A stretch of DNA of 64,000 nt, taken from positions 558,001 through 622,000 of the forward strand of contig NZ_JAUAMC010000001.1 in NCBI RefSeq assembly GCF_031010195.1. The letters run 5' to 3'. Under the pieces are notes generated by a model. The model was not told where the DNA came from. It ran no database searches and worked only from the letters and a program-made list of their open reading frames with translations. Within the stretch, counting starts at the first letter, position 1. Every line of letters starts with the position of its first letter. The position numbers and the translations under genes are program-made. The DNA comes from Halomonas sp. SpR8 (GTDB lineage Bacteria; Pseudomonadota; Gammaproteobacteria; Pseudomonadales; Halomonadaceae). Shown one piece after another: positions 48,461-57,595 of this stretch.

Positions 48461-49535
48461 ACTTGGCAATGCGCTTGGCCAGGGGGGCGGCCAGTTTGTC
48501 GTTCATGCGATTGAATGCTTCCACTGTGGAGTCCCAGTCGATGCAGGCATCGGTAATGGAGACGCCATACTGTAGCTGGCTAAGGTCTGCGGTTAGTTTT
48601 TGATTGCCCCAGCCAATGTTGGACTCAACCATCAGGCCGATAATGGATGTATTGCCTTCCAGAATCTGGTTGGTGACGTTCTCCAGTACCAGCGGCTGTA
48701 GCGCCGCGTCCTTATTGGAGTTGGCGTGGGAGCAGTCGATCATAATGTTGGGCGAGAGTTTGGCTTTCTCAAGCTCTTTTTCTGCCAGAGCAACGCTCAC
48801 GCTGTCGTAGTTGGGCTTGCCGTTGCCGCCACGCAGGACGACGTGGCCGTAGGCATTGCCGCGGGTGCGGATAATCGCCACCTGGCCTGCCTGGTTGATG
48901 CCCAGAAAGTTGTGCGGACTGGCCACGGACTGGAGCGCGTTGATCGCTACATCCAAACTGCCGTCGGTGCCATTTTTAAAGCCGACCGGGCTGGAGAGGC
49001 CGGAGGCCATTTCACGGTGAGTTTGCGACTCGGTGGTGCGGGCGCCAATCGCCGACCAGCTGATGCAGTCCTGCAGGTACTGGGGCGAGATAGGGTCGAG
49101 GGCTTCGGTCGCCAGTGGTAAGCCCATTTCGGCCAGATCGACCAGCAGTTTGCGGGCAATATGCAGGCCTTCATCGATCTCAAAAGAGTCGTTGAGATGT
49201 GGGTCGTTGATCAGGCCTTTCCAGCCCACCGTTGTGCGTGGCTTTTCAAAATAGACGCGCATTACGATATACAGGCTGTCGCTGACTTGATCAGCCAGCG
49301 TACGCAGGCGGCGGGCGTAATCAAGTGCGGCTTCCACGTCGTGGATTGAACACGGGCCGACGACGACTAATAGTCGCGGGTCGTTGCCATCCAGGATATT
49401 CTGGATGGTTTGACGACCTTCGATCACGCTGCGTTCTGCCGCATCGGTTAACGGCACGGCATTTTTGAGCGCTTCTGGTGTGGTGAGAACGTCTTGAGCG
49501 AGGACGTTAAGGTTATTAACCTGCTGTTCTGGCAT
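48459..49535 (-). CDS. aroG: 3-deoxy-7-phosphoheptulonate synthase, class I
   Basis: A 358-residue enzyme that joins PEP and erythrose-4-phosphate, first step of aromatic amino acid synthesis. VVVGPCSIHD near 57, RVYFEKPRTTVGWKGLINDP near 95-114, GARTTESQTHREMASGLS near 165 and DCSHANSNK near 280 are the class I (AroF/G/H) motifs. The ATG at 49535 gives the family start; the in-frame extension to 49700 is not conserved. I cannot tell by eye which amino acid inhibits it, so the symbol is provisional. Confidence 0.92.
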   Translation of the reverse strand: MPEQQVNNLNVLAQDVLTTPEALKNAVPLTDAAERSVIEGRQTIQNILDGNDPRLLVVVGPCSIHDVEAALDYARRLRTLADQVSDSLYIVMRVYFEKPRTTVGWKGLINDPHLNDSFEIDEGLHIARKLLVDLAEMGLPLATEALDPISPQYLQDCISWSAIGARTTESQTHREMASGLSSPVGFKNGTDGSLDVAINALQSVASPHNFLGINQAGQVAIIRTRGNAYGHVVLRGGNGKPNYDSVSVALAEKELEKAKLSPNIMIDCSHANSNKDAALQPLVLENVTNQILEGNTSIIGLMVESNIGWGNQKLTADLSQLQYGVSITDACIDWDSTVEAFNRMNDKLAAPLAKRIAK

Positions 49536-49615
49536 CTTGCTACCTGTGCTTACGTAGTGGCGGAAAAAGTGGCATCTACTATCGCTTGTCAAGCAGGTAA
49601 AAATCAATTGCTGTG

Positions 49616-49643
49616 GAACTATAGCGGCGTTAAAAGTGTCAGC
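49616..49643 (+). promoter_or_regulatory. Candidate sigma-E type promoter for rpoE
   Basis: GAACTA (49616-49621), 17 bases, then TCAGC (49639-49643), against the AlgU/RpoE pattern GAACTT-N16/17-TCTGA. Five of six and three of five positions match. rpoE is usually autoregulated from such a promoter; this one would give a leader of about 275 bases. Confidence 0.3.
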
Positions 49644-49710
49644 CGCAGGGTTTTGCGAAAGGGGGTAAGCGCTTGATGCGCTGCGCGGAACGCGTAACAC
49701 TGGGCGCTCT

Positions 49711-49770
49711 GTTGTTAAAATGTAGGTTGTTAAAATATAGGTCGTTAAAATTTAGCACCGTTATAAAATG
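49711..49770. repeat. 15-bp tandem repeat before rpoE
   Basis: Three good copies, gttgttaaaatgtag (49711-49725), gttgttaaaatatag (49726-49740) and gtcgttaaaatttag (49741-49755), with a degenerate fourth to 49770. Confidence 0.9.
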
Positions 49771-49924
49771 CAGCAACATACTCGGGCGACGTACTCGCCT
49801 TGTTATTCACTCGATTATTAATCAATGCCCAAGGGACGCTATGCTGCTTGCTGTGAACGCCCACGTATTAGGGCTAATAGGAATGGGGCTCGGCGCACGC
49901 CGTACGAGCTGGAGGAGCGTGTGA

Positions 49925-50524
49925 ATGGGCACTCGGGAAACAGACCAACAGCTTGTTGAACGTGCCCAAAAAGGTGATACGCGCGCTTTCGATCTGCTGG
50001 TGAAAAAGTACCAGCACAAAATTATCGGCCTGATTGGTCGTTACGTTCATGATCACTCTGAAGTTCAGGACGTGGCTCAAGAGGCATTTATCAAGGCGTA
50101 TCGCGCCTTGGGCAAGTTTCGCTCTGAAAGTGCGTTCTATACCTGGATGTACCGCATCGCGATTAACACGGCGAAAAACTATCTGGTTTCACGGGGGAGG
50201 CGGCCGCCGGGCAGTGATCTGGATATCGTCGATGCAGAAATTATCGACCAAAGCGGACGGCTAGCAGACTCAGAGTCACCGGAAGCGGCGATTGCCAGAG
50301 ACCAGCTCGAAGCCGCGGTCTATCAGGCGATTGAGAACCTGCCGGACGATCTACGCACGGCGATTACCCTACGCGAGCTGGATGGCCTTGCTTATGAAGA
50401 TATAGCGCAGGTAATGCAGTGCCCGGTGGGCACCGTGCGTTCGCGAATCTTCCGCGCTCGTGAGGCGGTTGATGAGCATATCCGGCCATTAGTCTCAACA
50501 GCGCGGAACAGTCGCGATGAGTAG
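49925..50524 (+). CDS. rpoE: RNA polymerase sigma-E factor (RpoE/AlgU)
   Basis: A 199-residue ECF sigma factor for envelope stress. DQQLVERAQKGDTRAFDLLVKKYQHKI near 7-33 and DVAQEAFIKAYRALGKF near 50-66 form region 2; YEDIAQVMQCPVGTVRSRIFRAREAVD near 158-184 is region 4. It is very close to Pseudomonas AlgU. ggaggag lies before the ATG. Unusually, the anti-sigma gene begins 306 bases later instead of overlapping. Confidence 0.97.
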   Translation: MGTRETDQQLVERAQKGDTRAFDLLVKKYQHKIIGLIGRYVHDHSEVQDVAQEAFIKAYRALGKFRSESAFYTWMYRIAINTAKNYLVSRGRRPPGSDLDIVDAEIIDQSGRLADSESPEAAIARDQLEAAVYQAIENLPDDLRTAITLRELDGLAYEDIAQVMQCPVGTVRSRIFRAREAVDEHIRPLVSTARNSRDE

Positions 50525-50830
50525 TGGTCAATAGAGGGTAGGCAGCATGACCGCCCTAGGATGCCAAGATAAAGGTTTTATCTTTTTTGTGAACTGTCTG
50601 GCATGTAAGGCGTCATAAGGCCTGACTATCTTGATGAGTACGTTTGATGTGTCGATAAGTGATATATCAATGTGCAAAGTGTCATGAGCTTAGCGTTGCA
50701 GGCTAATCAGTGTTGGTAATGGATTCGCGTGCAACTGAGTCTTGGCCTTGGAAGTCGTTGGCGTGGTGGTGTCAATTAATGATGGTCCATCACCCCAGTA
50801 CTTCTTTTAAACAGTGTGAGGGTGTGAAGT
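50525..50830. other. rpoE-rseA intergenic gap
   Basis: 306 bases with no gene seen. A terminator-like hairpin sits near the start (50566-50588), itself enclosed by atgcc/ggcat arms (50561-50565 and 50600-50604). A perfect 10-bp palindrome tgatatatca occurs near 50658. A separate rseA promoter is likely, but none stands out clearly. Confidence 0.6.
50566..50588 (+). terminator. Terminator- or attenuator-like hairpin after rpoE
   Basis: aagataaa (50566-50573) pairs perfectly with tttatctt (50577-50584) across a three-base loop and is followed by four more T. The stem is A/T-rich, so it may be leaky rather than a full stop. Confidence 0.55.
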
Positions 50831-51559
50831 ATGAGTCAAAACACACGGGAATCACTTTCGGTGTTAATGGATGGCGAAAGTGATGAGCTTGAGCTTCGCC
50901 GAGTGTTGAAGGCACTGCCGAAAGATGACGATGCCGCAGATACCTGGCGACGTTATCACCTTGCCCGCAGCATGATGCAGCGCGAGCAGGGCGTAGATGT
51001 CAGCGTTGATCTTTCTGCGGGCATTATGGCCCGTTTGCGCGACGAGCCTGCGCCAATGATGCAAGATGCCGAGCCTGTGGCTCACCGCGCGGGAGGCATA
51101 TCGTTTGCCCGAGGCGCCGGGGTTGCTGCTGCAGTGTCATTGATGGTGATCACTGGCGTTCAGTTCTTTGGCAATGACTCATCCGTTGGCCAGGGGGGAG
51201 GCGACATTGCGACGACTGCGTCCGGTTCTAATGGAGCCACCCAAGTGCAGCCTGTTAGCTTGGCCTCTCAGTCGGCAGTAGCGACGCGTGCCGACATGCC
51301 TATGTTTGAACCAACGCCGTTTCGGCTTAGCGGCCAGTCGGGTCAAAGTGGGCTAATGAATATTAGCGAAACGGGCTTCTCCTCGCAGTCGCCCCAGGGA
51401 GTATCCGCTTCCCAGGGTATGAATATTGATGTTGATCAGATTGGCTTGCTGCAGTCTTATTTAGAGCAGCACACTCAGAGTGCCGCTTACGGCAGTGGCG
51501 ACAGTTGGATGCCGCTAATGCGTTCATCCGCAGTTACTGAACCATTGGGTCAGCGCTAA
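50831..51559 (+). CDS. rseA: Anti-sigma-E factor RseA/MucA
   Basis: A 242-residue single-pass inner-membrane protein that holds sigma-E inactive. The N-terminal cytoplasmic RseA domain (LSVLMDGESDELELRRVLKAL near 8-28, WRRYHLARSMMQ near 38-50) is followed by one helix (about 97-116) and a Ser/Gln-rich periplasmic part with a conserved end region (LLQSYLEQHTQ near 210). Slightly longer than MucA (194). Stress-triggered cleavage in the periplasm would free sigma-E. Confidence 0.9.
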   Translation: MSQNTRESLSVLMDGESDELELRRVLKALPKDDDAADTWRRYHLARSMMQREQGVDVSVDLSAGIMARLRDEPAPMMQDAEPVAHRAGGISFARGAGVAAAVSLMVITGVQFFGNDSSVGQGGGDIATTASGSNGATQVQPVSLASQSAVATRADMPMFEPTPFRLSGQSGQSGLMNISETGFSSQSPQGVSASQGMNIDVDQIGLLQSYLEQHTQSAAYGSGDSWMPLMRSSAVTEPLGQR

Positions 51560-51614
51560 GCCGAATGTATGCTTTTTAATGATGCATAATTTAGGTGAGT
51601 AAGGAGTTCGCGGG

Positions 51615-52679
51615 ATGGGGGTGCGCAACATGATAGCGCCCAGGGGCTTTAAAGGTGCTTGGGCGCTGGCGATAGTGGTTGGTACGCTCTCGCTTCAGGC
51701 GCATGCAGAAAATGCTGACAGCCCTTTGGAAATCAGTCCCTCGCAAGCCAGTGCCCGCTCCAGCAATGGTGATGGCTATGAGTGCGCGACGGAGGAAGTT
51801 GAGGCACAACCCCGCAATGCAACCGAGTGGCTTGAGCGCGGCCTGTGGTCCAGTCACTGTTATGCTTTTCAAGCTAGAGCGGTCGCTATTGACTCTGTCG
51901 ATGTCCGCACGCTAGCACTGTCACACCGTATCAAAGACGGCATTCGGCAGCAGGTGGTACAGTACCTTGACGGCCCTTCCGTGAGCATTGAACGTCGCTC
52001 ACCGGTGGGCAGATTGGCTTGGACTGAAGGGCATAGCAACGGTGAACTACCTTCTCCAGCAAGGTGGGCGGCTCACCTTGAGAAATACTATGCTATCGAG
52101 CTTGAGGACAATACTCGGGTAGCGGATCGAGACGCCGTTAAGCTGATTTTTAGGCCCCTTGATCAATGGCGTTTTTCTCATGAGTGGTGGTTAGACCGGG
52201 ATACCGGCCTGCTGCTTAAGCATGTACTCAGTGATCAGCAAGGCAGGATCATTGAAACCTTTCAAATTACCCAGCTTCAGTCCCCCCAGAAGTATACCGG
52301 TAGCGTTCGAGCAACCCCGCCCAGCGTTATCCTCAATACTCCCTGGCATGCTACCTGGCTGCCCGACGGTTTTGTGGCGCAACCGGTTACTTTCGCTGGA
52401 GATGACGGTCATCAGCGTGTCTATAGCGATGGCTTAGCCACCGTGAGTATCTTTGTAGAGCCTCTTGTGTCTGAAGATACGACCACCCTGCAAGAAGGTG
52501 TGCAGCAGTTGGGCGTTTCGGCCGTTGCTATTGAGCACACCCTTACCGCTGAAGGGCGCTGGCAACTGGTGGCTATTGGTGAGCTGCCGGTAGCCACCTT
52601 ACAACGAATTGTTCGCTCAATTACCTTCGACCTGCTTGAAGGTCAAGCTCATGAGAGTGACGATGAGGCTGAGCAGTAG
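51615..52679 (+). CDS. rseB: Sigma-E regulatory protein RseB/MucB
   Basis: A 354-residue periplasmic protein that binds RseA and shields it from cleavage. A signal peptide ends near SLQAHAEN (about residue 34). The MucB/RseB N-terminal domain is seen in HRIKDGIRQQVVQYLDGPSVSIERR and the C-terminal domain in YSDGLATVSIFVEP near 275. Length agrees with E. coli RseB (318) plus a longer linker after the signal. It lies between rseA and rseC in the standard order. Confidence 0.93.
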   Translation: MGVRNMIAPRGFKGAWALAIVVGTLSLQAHAENADSPLEISPSQASARSSNGDGYECATEEVEAQPRNATEWLERGLWSSHCYAFQARAVAIDSVDVRTLALSHRIKDGIRQQVVQYLDGPSVSIERRSPVGRLAWTEGHSNGELPSPARWAAHLEKYYAIELEDNTRVADRDAVKLIFRPLDQWRFSHEWWLDRDTGLLLKHVLSDQQGRIIETFQITQLQSPQKYTGSVRATPPSVILNTPWHATWLPDGFVAQPVTFAGDDGHQRVYSDGLATVSIFVEPLVSEDTTTLQEGVQQLGVSAVAIEHTLTAEGRWQLVAIGELPVATLQRIVRSITFDLLEGQAHESDDEAEQ

Positions 52680-52713
52680 TGTTAGTCATTGTTTTACGGC
52701 GGGGAGATGACGA

Positions 52714-53193
52714 ATGACCCCCGCAACCTGTGCTTCTCTGCTGAATACCCCTCTGCTTCGTATGGGTACGATTGTTGACTATTACCCTATCGGTTGCACA
52801 CCGAGGGGGCTTATCGTAGAAATTTCCGCCCAGCGGGGCTGCGAGCAGTGTGCCCAAGGGCGAGGGTGTGGGGTCGGACTGCTGGCACGCCAGCGCAGTC
52901 AGCGCATTGCCGTCGCGCTTCCCTCCAGCGAGCCTAGCGCTGCGCAAAACTATCCGTTAGGTCACCCAGTCACGATCAGCCTGCCGCGTGCCTCTGTCAC
53001 GCTGCTGGCTTTTTTGGTGTATGGGCTGCCGCTAATGTTAGCGCTGTTGCTATCCGGTCTTGTCTCGTTCATCAGTACCACGGCCTGGCTGGAACCTCTG
53101 GTCTTTTTTACTGTCTTGGCGGGCGGTGCGTTAAGTATTAAATGCCTAATGCGTGGGCGAGGGGAACGCTTCCGCCCACGCTTGGTCAATTAG
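52714..53193 (+). CDS. rseC: Sigma-E positive regulator RseC/MucC
   Basis: A 159-residue inner-membrane protein. The Cys-rich cytoplasmic stretch CEQCAQGRGCGVGLLA near 46-61 and two helices (about 90-110 and 117-140) are the family features. In E. coli the same protein supports the Rnf/Rsx complex that resets SoxR; both roles are known for the family, and neither is proven here. Confidence 0.92.
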   Translation: MTPATCASLLNTPLLRMGTIVDYYPIGCTPRGLIVEISAQRGCEQCAQGRGCGVGLLARQRSQRIAVALPSSEPSAAQNYPLGHPVTISLPRASVTLLAFLVYGLPLMLALLLSGLVSFISTTAWLEPLVFFTVLAGGALSIKCLMRGRGERFRPRLVN

Positions 53194-53275
53194 TTCGTCA
53201 ATTTGGTTCTCCAGCATCTTGCTGTGAGTTGTTGATGTACCTTCGATTACTATCACATTAAGTAGGAGCTCTTGC

Positions 53276-54694
53276 ATGAAACGCTTGATTCTCCCTTCCA
53301 CGCTATGGGTCTGTGTGGTGGCGTTGCTAACGTTTGGCCAAATGGCCAGCGCACAAGATTTACCTGATTTTACCAAGTTAGTTGAAGATGCTGCCCCTGG
53401 GGTGGTGAACATCTCTACCAGTCGAACGATTCAGCGCAGCAGCGCACCTGGGTTTGGGGGGCAAGAGATACCGGAAATTTTCCGCCATTTTTTTGGAGAG
53501 AGCTTTGGAGATAGCTTTCCAGCGCCACCTGGCAACGGGCAAGGGCGTACAGAAGAGCGCCAATCATTGGGTTCGGGATTCGTCATCAGTGAGGACGGCT
53601 ATGTGATGACCAATGCCCATGTGGTTCAGGACGCTGACGAGATTCTTGTACGGCTCAATGACCGTCGCGAATTGAGTGCGGAAGTAGTTGGCAGCGATCC
53701 GCAAACCGATGTGGCATTGTTGAAAATTGACGCAAATGACTTGCCTACGCTCAACCTGGGCGACTCTGACGAACTCAAAGTCGGCGAGTGGGTAGCTGCC
53801 ATTGGCTCCCCCTTCGGGTTTGATCACTCGGTTACTGCGGGTATCGTCAGTGCCATTAATCGCACTTTGCCGCGGGATGTATATGTACCGTTTATTCAAA
53901 CCGATGTGGCAATCAACCCCGGTAACTCTGGCGGCCCGCTATTCAACTTGGACGGGGAAGTAGTCGGCATCAACTCGCAAATCTTTACCCGCAGCGGCGG
54001 CTTTATGGGCGTGTCATTTGCTATCCCCATCAATGTGGCTATGGATGTAGCTGAACAGCTGCGTGAAGGCGGTCGTGTGGATCGCGGTTGGTTAGGGGTG
54101 ATGATTCAGCCTGTGTCTGAGGATCTGGCCGAATCTTTCGGGATGGAGCATGCGATAGGTGCTTTGATTGCTGACCTCGACCCCGAAGGCCCAGCGGCCC
54201 AAGGCGGCCTGCAGGCGGGTGATGTCATCCTTGAGGTTAATGGTGAAGAGGTCGAGCGCTCGAGCTCACTGCCCCGCTTGATTGGCAAAGGCGCGCCAGG
54301 TGCCGAGGTGGAACTCACCTTGATGCGTGACGGTGAAGAGCTGACCGAGTCAGTCGAGTTAGGTAGTTGGCCCGATGCCGAGCAGCAGACGGCGCAGGCC
54401 AGCAGCAATAATAATCAAGCCCGTCTTGGCGTAATGGTCGCTGAAATCGATGACGCAACGCGCGAGCAGTTGAATATTCCTGGCGGCGTGGAAGTCCGCC
54501 AAGTGGAGCCTGACAGCGTGGCTGCCAGTGCAGGCATTCTTCCAGGCGATGTGCTGGTGAGTATTGATCATCGCAGCGTCTCTTCATCAGAAGAGCTGGT
54601 GGAAATTGTCGAAGCACTGCCGACTGATCGCGCCATTCCGCTACGGCTGTTCCGCGAAGGTCGCTCGCTATTTGTCGCCCTGCGTCTGGAATAA
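53276..54694 (+). CDS. mucD: Periplasmic serine protease MucD (DegP/Do family)
   Basis: A 472-residue HtrA-type protease and chaperone. A signal peptide ends at MASAQD (about 26). The trypsin-like domain has His in TNAHVV near 118, Asp in TDVALLKID near 146 and Ser in GNSGGPL near 222. Two PDZ domains follow (about 260-350 and 385-470). It lies after rseC as in Pseudomonas, where MucD clears misfolded proteins that would trigger sigma-E. Confidence 0.95.
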   Translation: MKRLILPSTLWVCVVALLTFGQMASAQDLPDFTKLVEDAAPGVVNISTSRTIQRSSAPGFGGQEIPEIFRHFFGESFGDSFPAPPGNGQGRTEERQSLGSGFVISEDGYVMTNAHVVQDADEILVRLNDRRELSAEVVGSDPQTDVALLKIDANDLPTLNLGDSDELKVGEWVAAIGSPFGFDHSVTAGIVSAINRTLPRDVYVPFIQTDVAINPGNSGGPLFNLDGEVVGINSQIFTRSGGFMGVSFAIPINVAMDVAEQLREGGRVDRGWLGVMIQPVSEDLAESFGMEHAIGALIADLDPEGPAAQGGLQAGDVILEVNGEEVERSSSLPRLIGKGAPGAEVELTLMRDGEELTESVELGSWPDAEQQTAQASSNNNQARLGVMVAEIDDATREQLNIPGGVEVRQVEPDSVAASAGILPGDVLVSIDHRSVSSSEELVEIVEALPTDRAIPLRLFREGRSLFVALRLE

Positions 54695-54714
54695 CCCCCT
54701 CTATTTTTACCTCT

Positions 54715-54737
54715 AGTCCGGCGGTTCTCGCCGGACT
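54715..54737 (+). terminator. Strong hairpin after mucD
   Basis: A perfect 8-bp stem agtccggc/gccggact (54715-54722 with 54730-54737). Only a weak T content follows, so it may act as a weak or Rho-assisted end. Confidence 0.55.
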
Positions 54738-54891
54738 GCTGTTCCTAGCCTGCGCATATCGCTACAATAGCGGATATCTTTTTGTCGAAAATAGCCCTTA
54801 TGTCCCCGGCGGCAGCTGTTTTCGAGCTTTGAACTCTCGAAGCGGCCTGCTCATGCGGCCGCTTGCGTACCACTAAGGCAGAACAGACTCA

Positions 54892-56709
54892 ATGTCCCAA
54901 GACATTCCCAATGGAAAGCTTAAGCACATACGTAATTTCTCTATCATTGCCCACATTGATCACGGTAAGTCGACGCTCTCTGATCGTCTCATCCAGACCT
55001 GCGAAGGATTAACCGAGCGTGAGCTCAAAGAGCAAGTGCTCGACTCCATGGACATCGAGCGCGAGCGTGGCATTACCATCAAGGCGCAGTCGGTGACGCT
55101 GGATTACACCGCCCCCGATGGCCAAGTTTACCAGCTCAACTTTATCGATACGCCAGGGCATGTGGATTTCTCGTACGAAGTGTCGCGTTCACTTTACGCC
55201 TGTGAAGGGGCGTTGTTGGTTGTCGATGCGGCGCAAGGTGTCGAAGCCCAATCGGTGGCCAACTGCTATACCGCTATCGAACAGGGACTAGAAGTTCTGC
55301 CGGTGCTTAACAAAATTGACTTACCGCAAGCAGATTGCGACAAGGTAGCCCAGGAGATCGAGGAAATTATCGGCCTGGATGCAACCGATGCCTGCCAAGT
55401 GTCAGCTAAAAGCGGTATCGGTATTGATGCGCTGCTCGAGCGCTTAGTGCGTGATATTCCACCGCCGAAAGGCGACCCAGATGCGCCGCTACAAGCGCTG
55501 ATCATTGACTCTTGGTTTGATAACTATCTCGGCGTCGTCTCGTTGGTGCGCTTATTTGATGGCACGTTGCGTAAAGGCGATAAAATTCGCATTAAATCGA
55601 CGGGCCGAGACTGGGGCACTACAGAAGTGGGTATTTTTACCCCGCAGCGCAAACAAACCGATATTTTGCGTGCTGGTGAAGTCGGCTTTATTGTTGCCGG
55701 TATTAAAGAGATCCACGGGGCGCCGGTGGGCGATACGATTACCCATACGAAAACCCCCGATGTGGCGCGCTTGCCGGGCTTCCAAAAAGTGAAGCCGCAG
55801 GTATACGCCGGGATGTTCCCGGTCAGTGCGGATGATTACGAAGATTTCCGCGATGCGCTTGAAAAACTTGCCCTAAACGATGCTTCGCTTGAGTATGTGC
55901 CCGAGAACTCTGATGCCCTTGGTTTTGGGTTTCGGGTGGGGTTTCTTGGCACGCTTCACATGGAGATCATTCAAGAGCGCCTAGAGCGTGAGTATGATAT
56001 TGAGCTACTCACCACCGCCCCGACGGTTGTTTACGAGTTAGCGATGAAAAATGGCGACGTAAACTATGTCTCCAATCCTTCCAAGCTGCCCGATATGGCC
56101 GACGTCGATGAAATGCGTGAACCGATTGTCCGCGCCAGCATATTGGTTCCTCAGGAATACGTGGGGAACGTCATTGCCGAGTGTGAACAGCGTCGCGGCA
56201 CCCAGCGAGACATGCAGTTCTTGGGTAATCAAATCCAACTGGCCTATGAGCTACCCATGTCAGAAGTGGTCATGGACTTCTTTGACCGCTTGAAATCAAT
56301 CTCTAAGGGGTACGCGTCGCTTGAATACAACTTCGATCGGTTTGAGATGGCCAAGCTGGTGCGTCTTGATGTATTGATCAACGGTGACAAGGTCGACGCG
56401 CTAGCGGTAATTATCCACCGAGATCACGCTCATAGTCGGGGGCGTTTATTAGTGGAAAAAATGCAAGAGCTGATCCCGCGGCAGATGTTTGATGTGGCGA
56501 TTCAGGCGGCTATTGGTGGTCAAGTGGTGGCGCGTTCCACCGTGAAAGCGCTGCGTAAAAACGTGACGGCCAAGTGTTACGGCGGCGATGTCAGCCGTAA
56601 GAAGAAACTGCTCGAGAAACAGAAAGCGGGTAAGAAACGCATGAAACAAGTGGGGCGTGTGGAAATTCCCCAGGATGCCTTCCTTGCTGTGCTCAAGGTT
56701 AACGACTAG
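54892..56709 (+). CDS. lepA: Elongation factor 4
   Basis: A 605-residue translational GTPase that affects ribosome function under stress and in assembly. G1 [11 protein letters not shown] near 18-28, G3 [11 protein letters not shown] near 83, G4 NKIDLP near 137, then EF-Tu-like, EF-G III/V-like and the LepA-specific C-terminal domain ([23 protein letters not shown] near 562). Length matches E. coli (599). lepB follows after 15 bases. Confidence 0.97.
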   Translation: MSQDIPNGKLKHIRNFSIIAHIDHGKSTLSDRLIQTCEGLTERELKEQVLDSMDIERERGITIKAQSVTLDYTAPDGQVYQLNFIDTPGHVDFSYEVSRSLYACEGALLVVDAAQGVEAQSVANCYTAIEQGLEVLPVLNKIDLPQADCDKVAQEIEEIIGLDATDACQVSAKSGIGIDALLERLVRDIPPPKGDPDAPLQALIIDSWFDNYLGVVSLVRLFDGTLRKGDKIRIKSTGRDWGTTEVGIFTPQRKQTDILRAGEVGFIVAGIKEIHGAPVGDTITHTKTPDVARLPGFQKVKPQVYAGMFPVSADDYEDFRDALEKLALNDASLEYVPENSDALGFGFRVGFLGTLHMEIIQERLEREYDIELLTTAPTVVYELAMKNGDVNYVSNPSKLPDMADVDEMREPIVRASILVPQEYVGNVIAECEQRRGTQRDMQFLGNQIQLAYELPMSEVVMDFFDRLKSISKGYASLEYNFDRFEMAKLVRLDVLINGDKVDALAVIIHRDHAHSRGRLLVEKMQELIPRQMFDVAIQAAIGGQVVARSTVKALRKNVTAKCYGGDVSRKKKLLEKQKAGKKRMKQVGRVEIPQDAFLAVLKVND

Positions 56710-56724
56710 GAAAGAACGTCACTC

Positions 56725-57528
56725 ATGGATTTTTCATTACTGCTGGTACTTGCCGTTGCGCTCTCGGGCGCTATTTACCTGTTGGATGTATGGCTATTAA
56801 AGCCAAAACGCCGCCAACGCTTCGCCGCAGCAGAGGCCAAAACCCAGGAAGGGTTGGATCCCGCTACCAGCGAAAAATTGCTGAAAGAGCCTTGGCCAGT
56901 CGACTATGCACGCTCGTTTTTTCCGGTGCTACTGGTGGTGCTGGTGGTGCGTAGCTTCATTATTGAACCCTTTCAAATTCCTTCGGGTTCAATGCGGCCG
57001 ACCCTCGAAGTGGGGGATTTCATTCTGGTCAACAAGTTTGCCTATGGTCTGCGCCTGCCGGTGGTGAATACCCGCTTTATCGAAGTCGATGACCCTGAAC
57101 GTGGTGATGTGATGGTGTTCCGTTTTCCGGAAGAGCCCTCGGTAAATTTCATCAAGCGGGTGGTGGGCATACCTGGGGATCGTATCCGCTACGAAGGCAA
57201 ACAGCTATACGTTAACGGTGAGCCGGTTGCCAAAGAGTTGATCGAAGAGGGGCCAGATGGTTCGCCACAGGAACTGCTGTTAGAAGAACAGCTTGGCGAT
57301 GCTGAGCACTTTATTTATAACAACCCTCGCGACCCTGGCCCACAAATGCGTGAAGTGGAAGTTCCTGAAGGGCACTATTTCATGATGGGGGATAATCGTG
57401 ATCACTCCAACGACAGCCGCTACTGGGGTTTCGTGCCCGAAGAGAATATTGTCGGTCGTGCGTTTGCGGTATGGATGCATTGGGATGGCGGGTTGCCAAG
57501 CTTTACTAGCGTGCGGCACATTGAATGA
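56725..57528 (+). CDS. lepB: Signal peptidase I
   Basis: A 267-residue inner-membrane peptidase that removes Sec and Tat signal peptides. Two helices (about 3-24 and 64-80) flank a basic cytoplasmic loop. The catalytic Ser89 is in IPSGSMRPTL and the Lys144 in FIKRVVGIPGDRI; their 55-residue spacing equals that of E. coli. MGDNRDHSNDSRYWG near 224 is box E. Confidence 0.97.
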   Translation: MDFSLLLVLAVALSGAIYLLDVWLLKPKRRQRFAAAEAKTQEGLDPATSEKLLKEPWPVDYARSFFPVLLVVLVVRSFIIEPFQIPSGSMRPTLEVGDFILVNKFAYGLRLPVVNTRFIEVDDPERGDVMVFRFPEEPSVNFIKRVVGIPGDRIRYEGKQLYVNGEPVAKELIEEGPDGSPQELLLEEQLGDAEHFIYNNPRDPGPQMREVEVPEGHYFMMGDNRDHSNDSRYWGFVPEENIVGRAFAVWMHWDGGLPSFTSVRHIE

Positions 57529-57595
57529 AAATGCTGCTTATGCTGTATTTAGTTAGTTATGTCACTTTAGTTAACGTCAATGACGTAGGAGAGTC

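Larger units (their letters stand above)
49536..49924. other. aroG-rpoE divergent region
   Basis: No credible gene in these 389 bases. It contains a 15-bp tandem repeat (49711-49770) and a candidate sigma-E promoter (49616-49643). A short open frame at 49673-49924 has no coding character and ends at the rpoE ribosome site. Confidence 0.6.

Noticed and set aside
49687..49711. Second sigma-E-like promoter, GAACGC with TCTGT
   Set aside because: The spacer is 14 bases, two or three short of the working range, and -35 lacks the TT.
49673..49924. Small gene before rpoE
   Set aside because: Half of it is the 15-bp repeat, no ribosome site, and the end merges with the rpoE translation signal.
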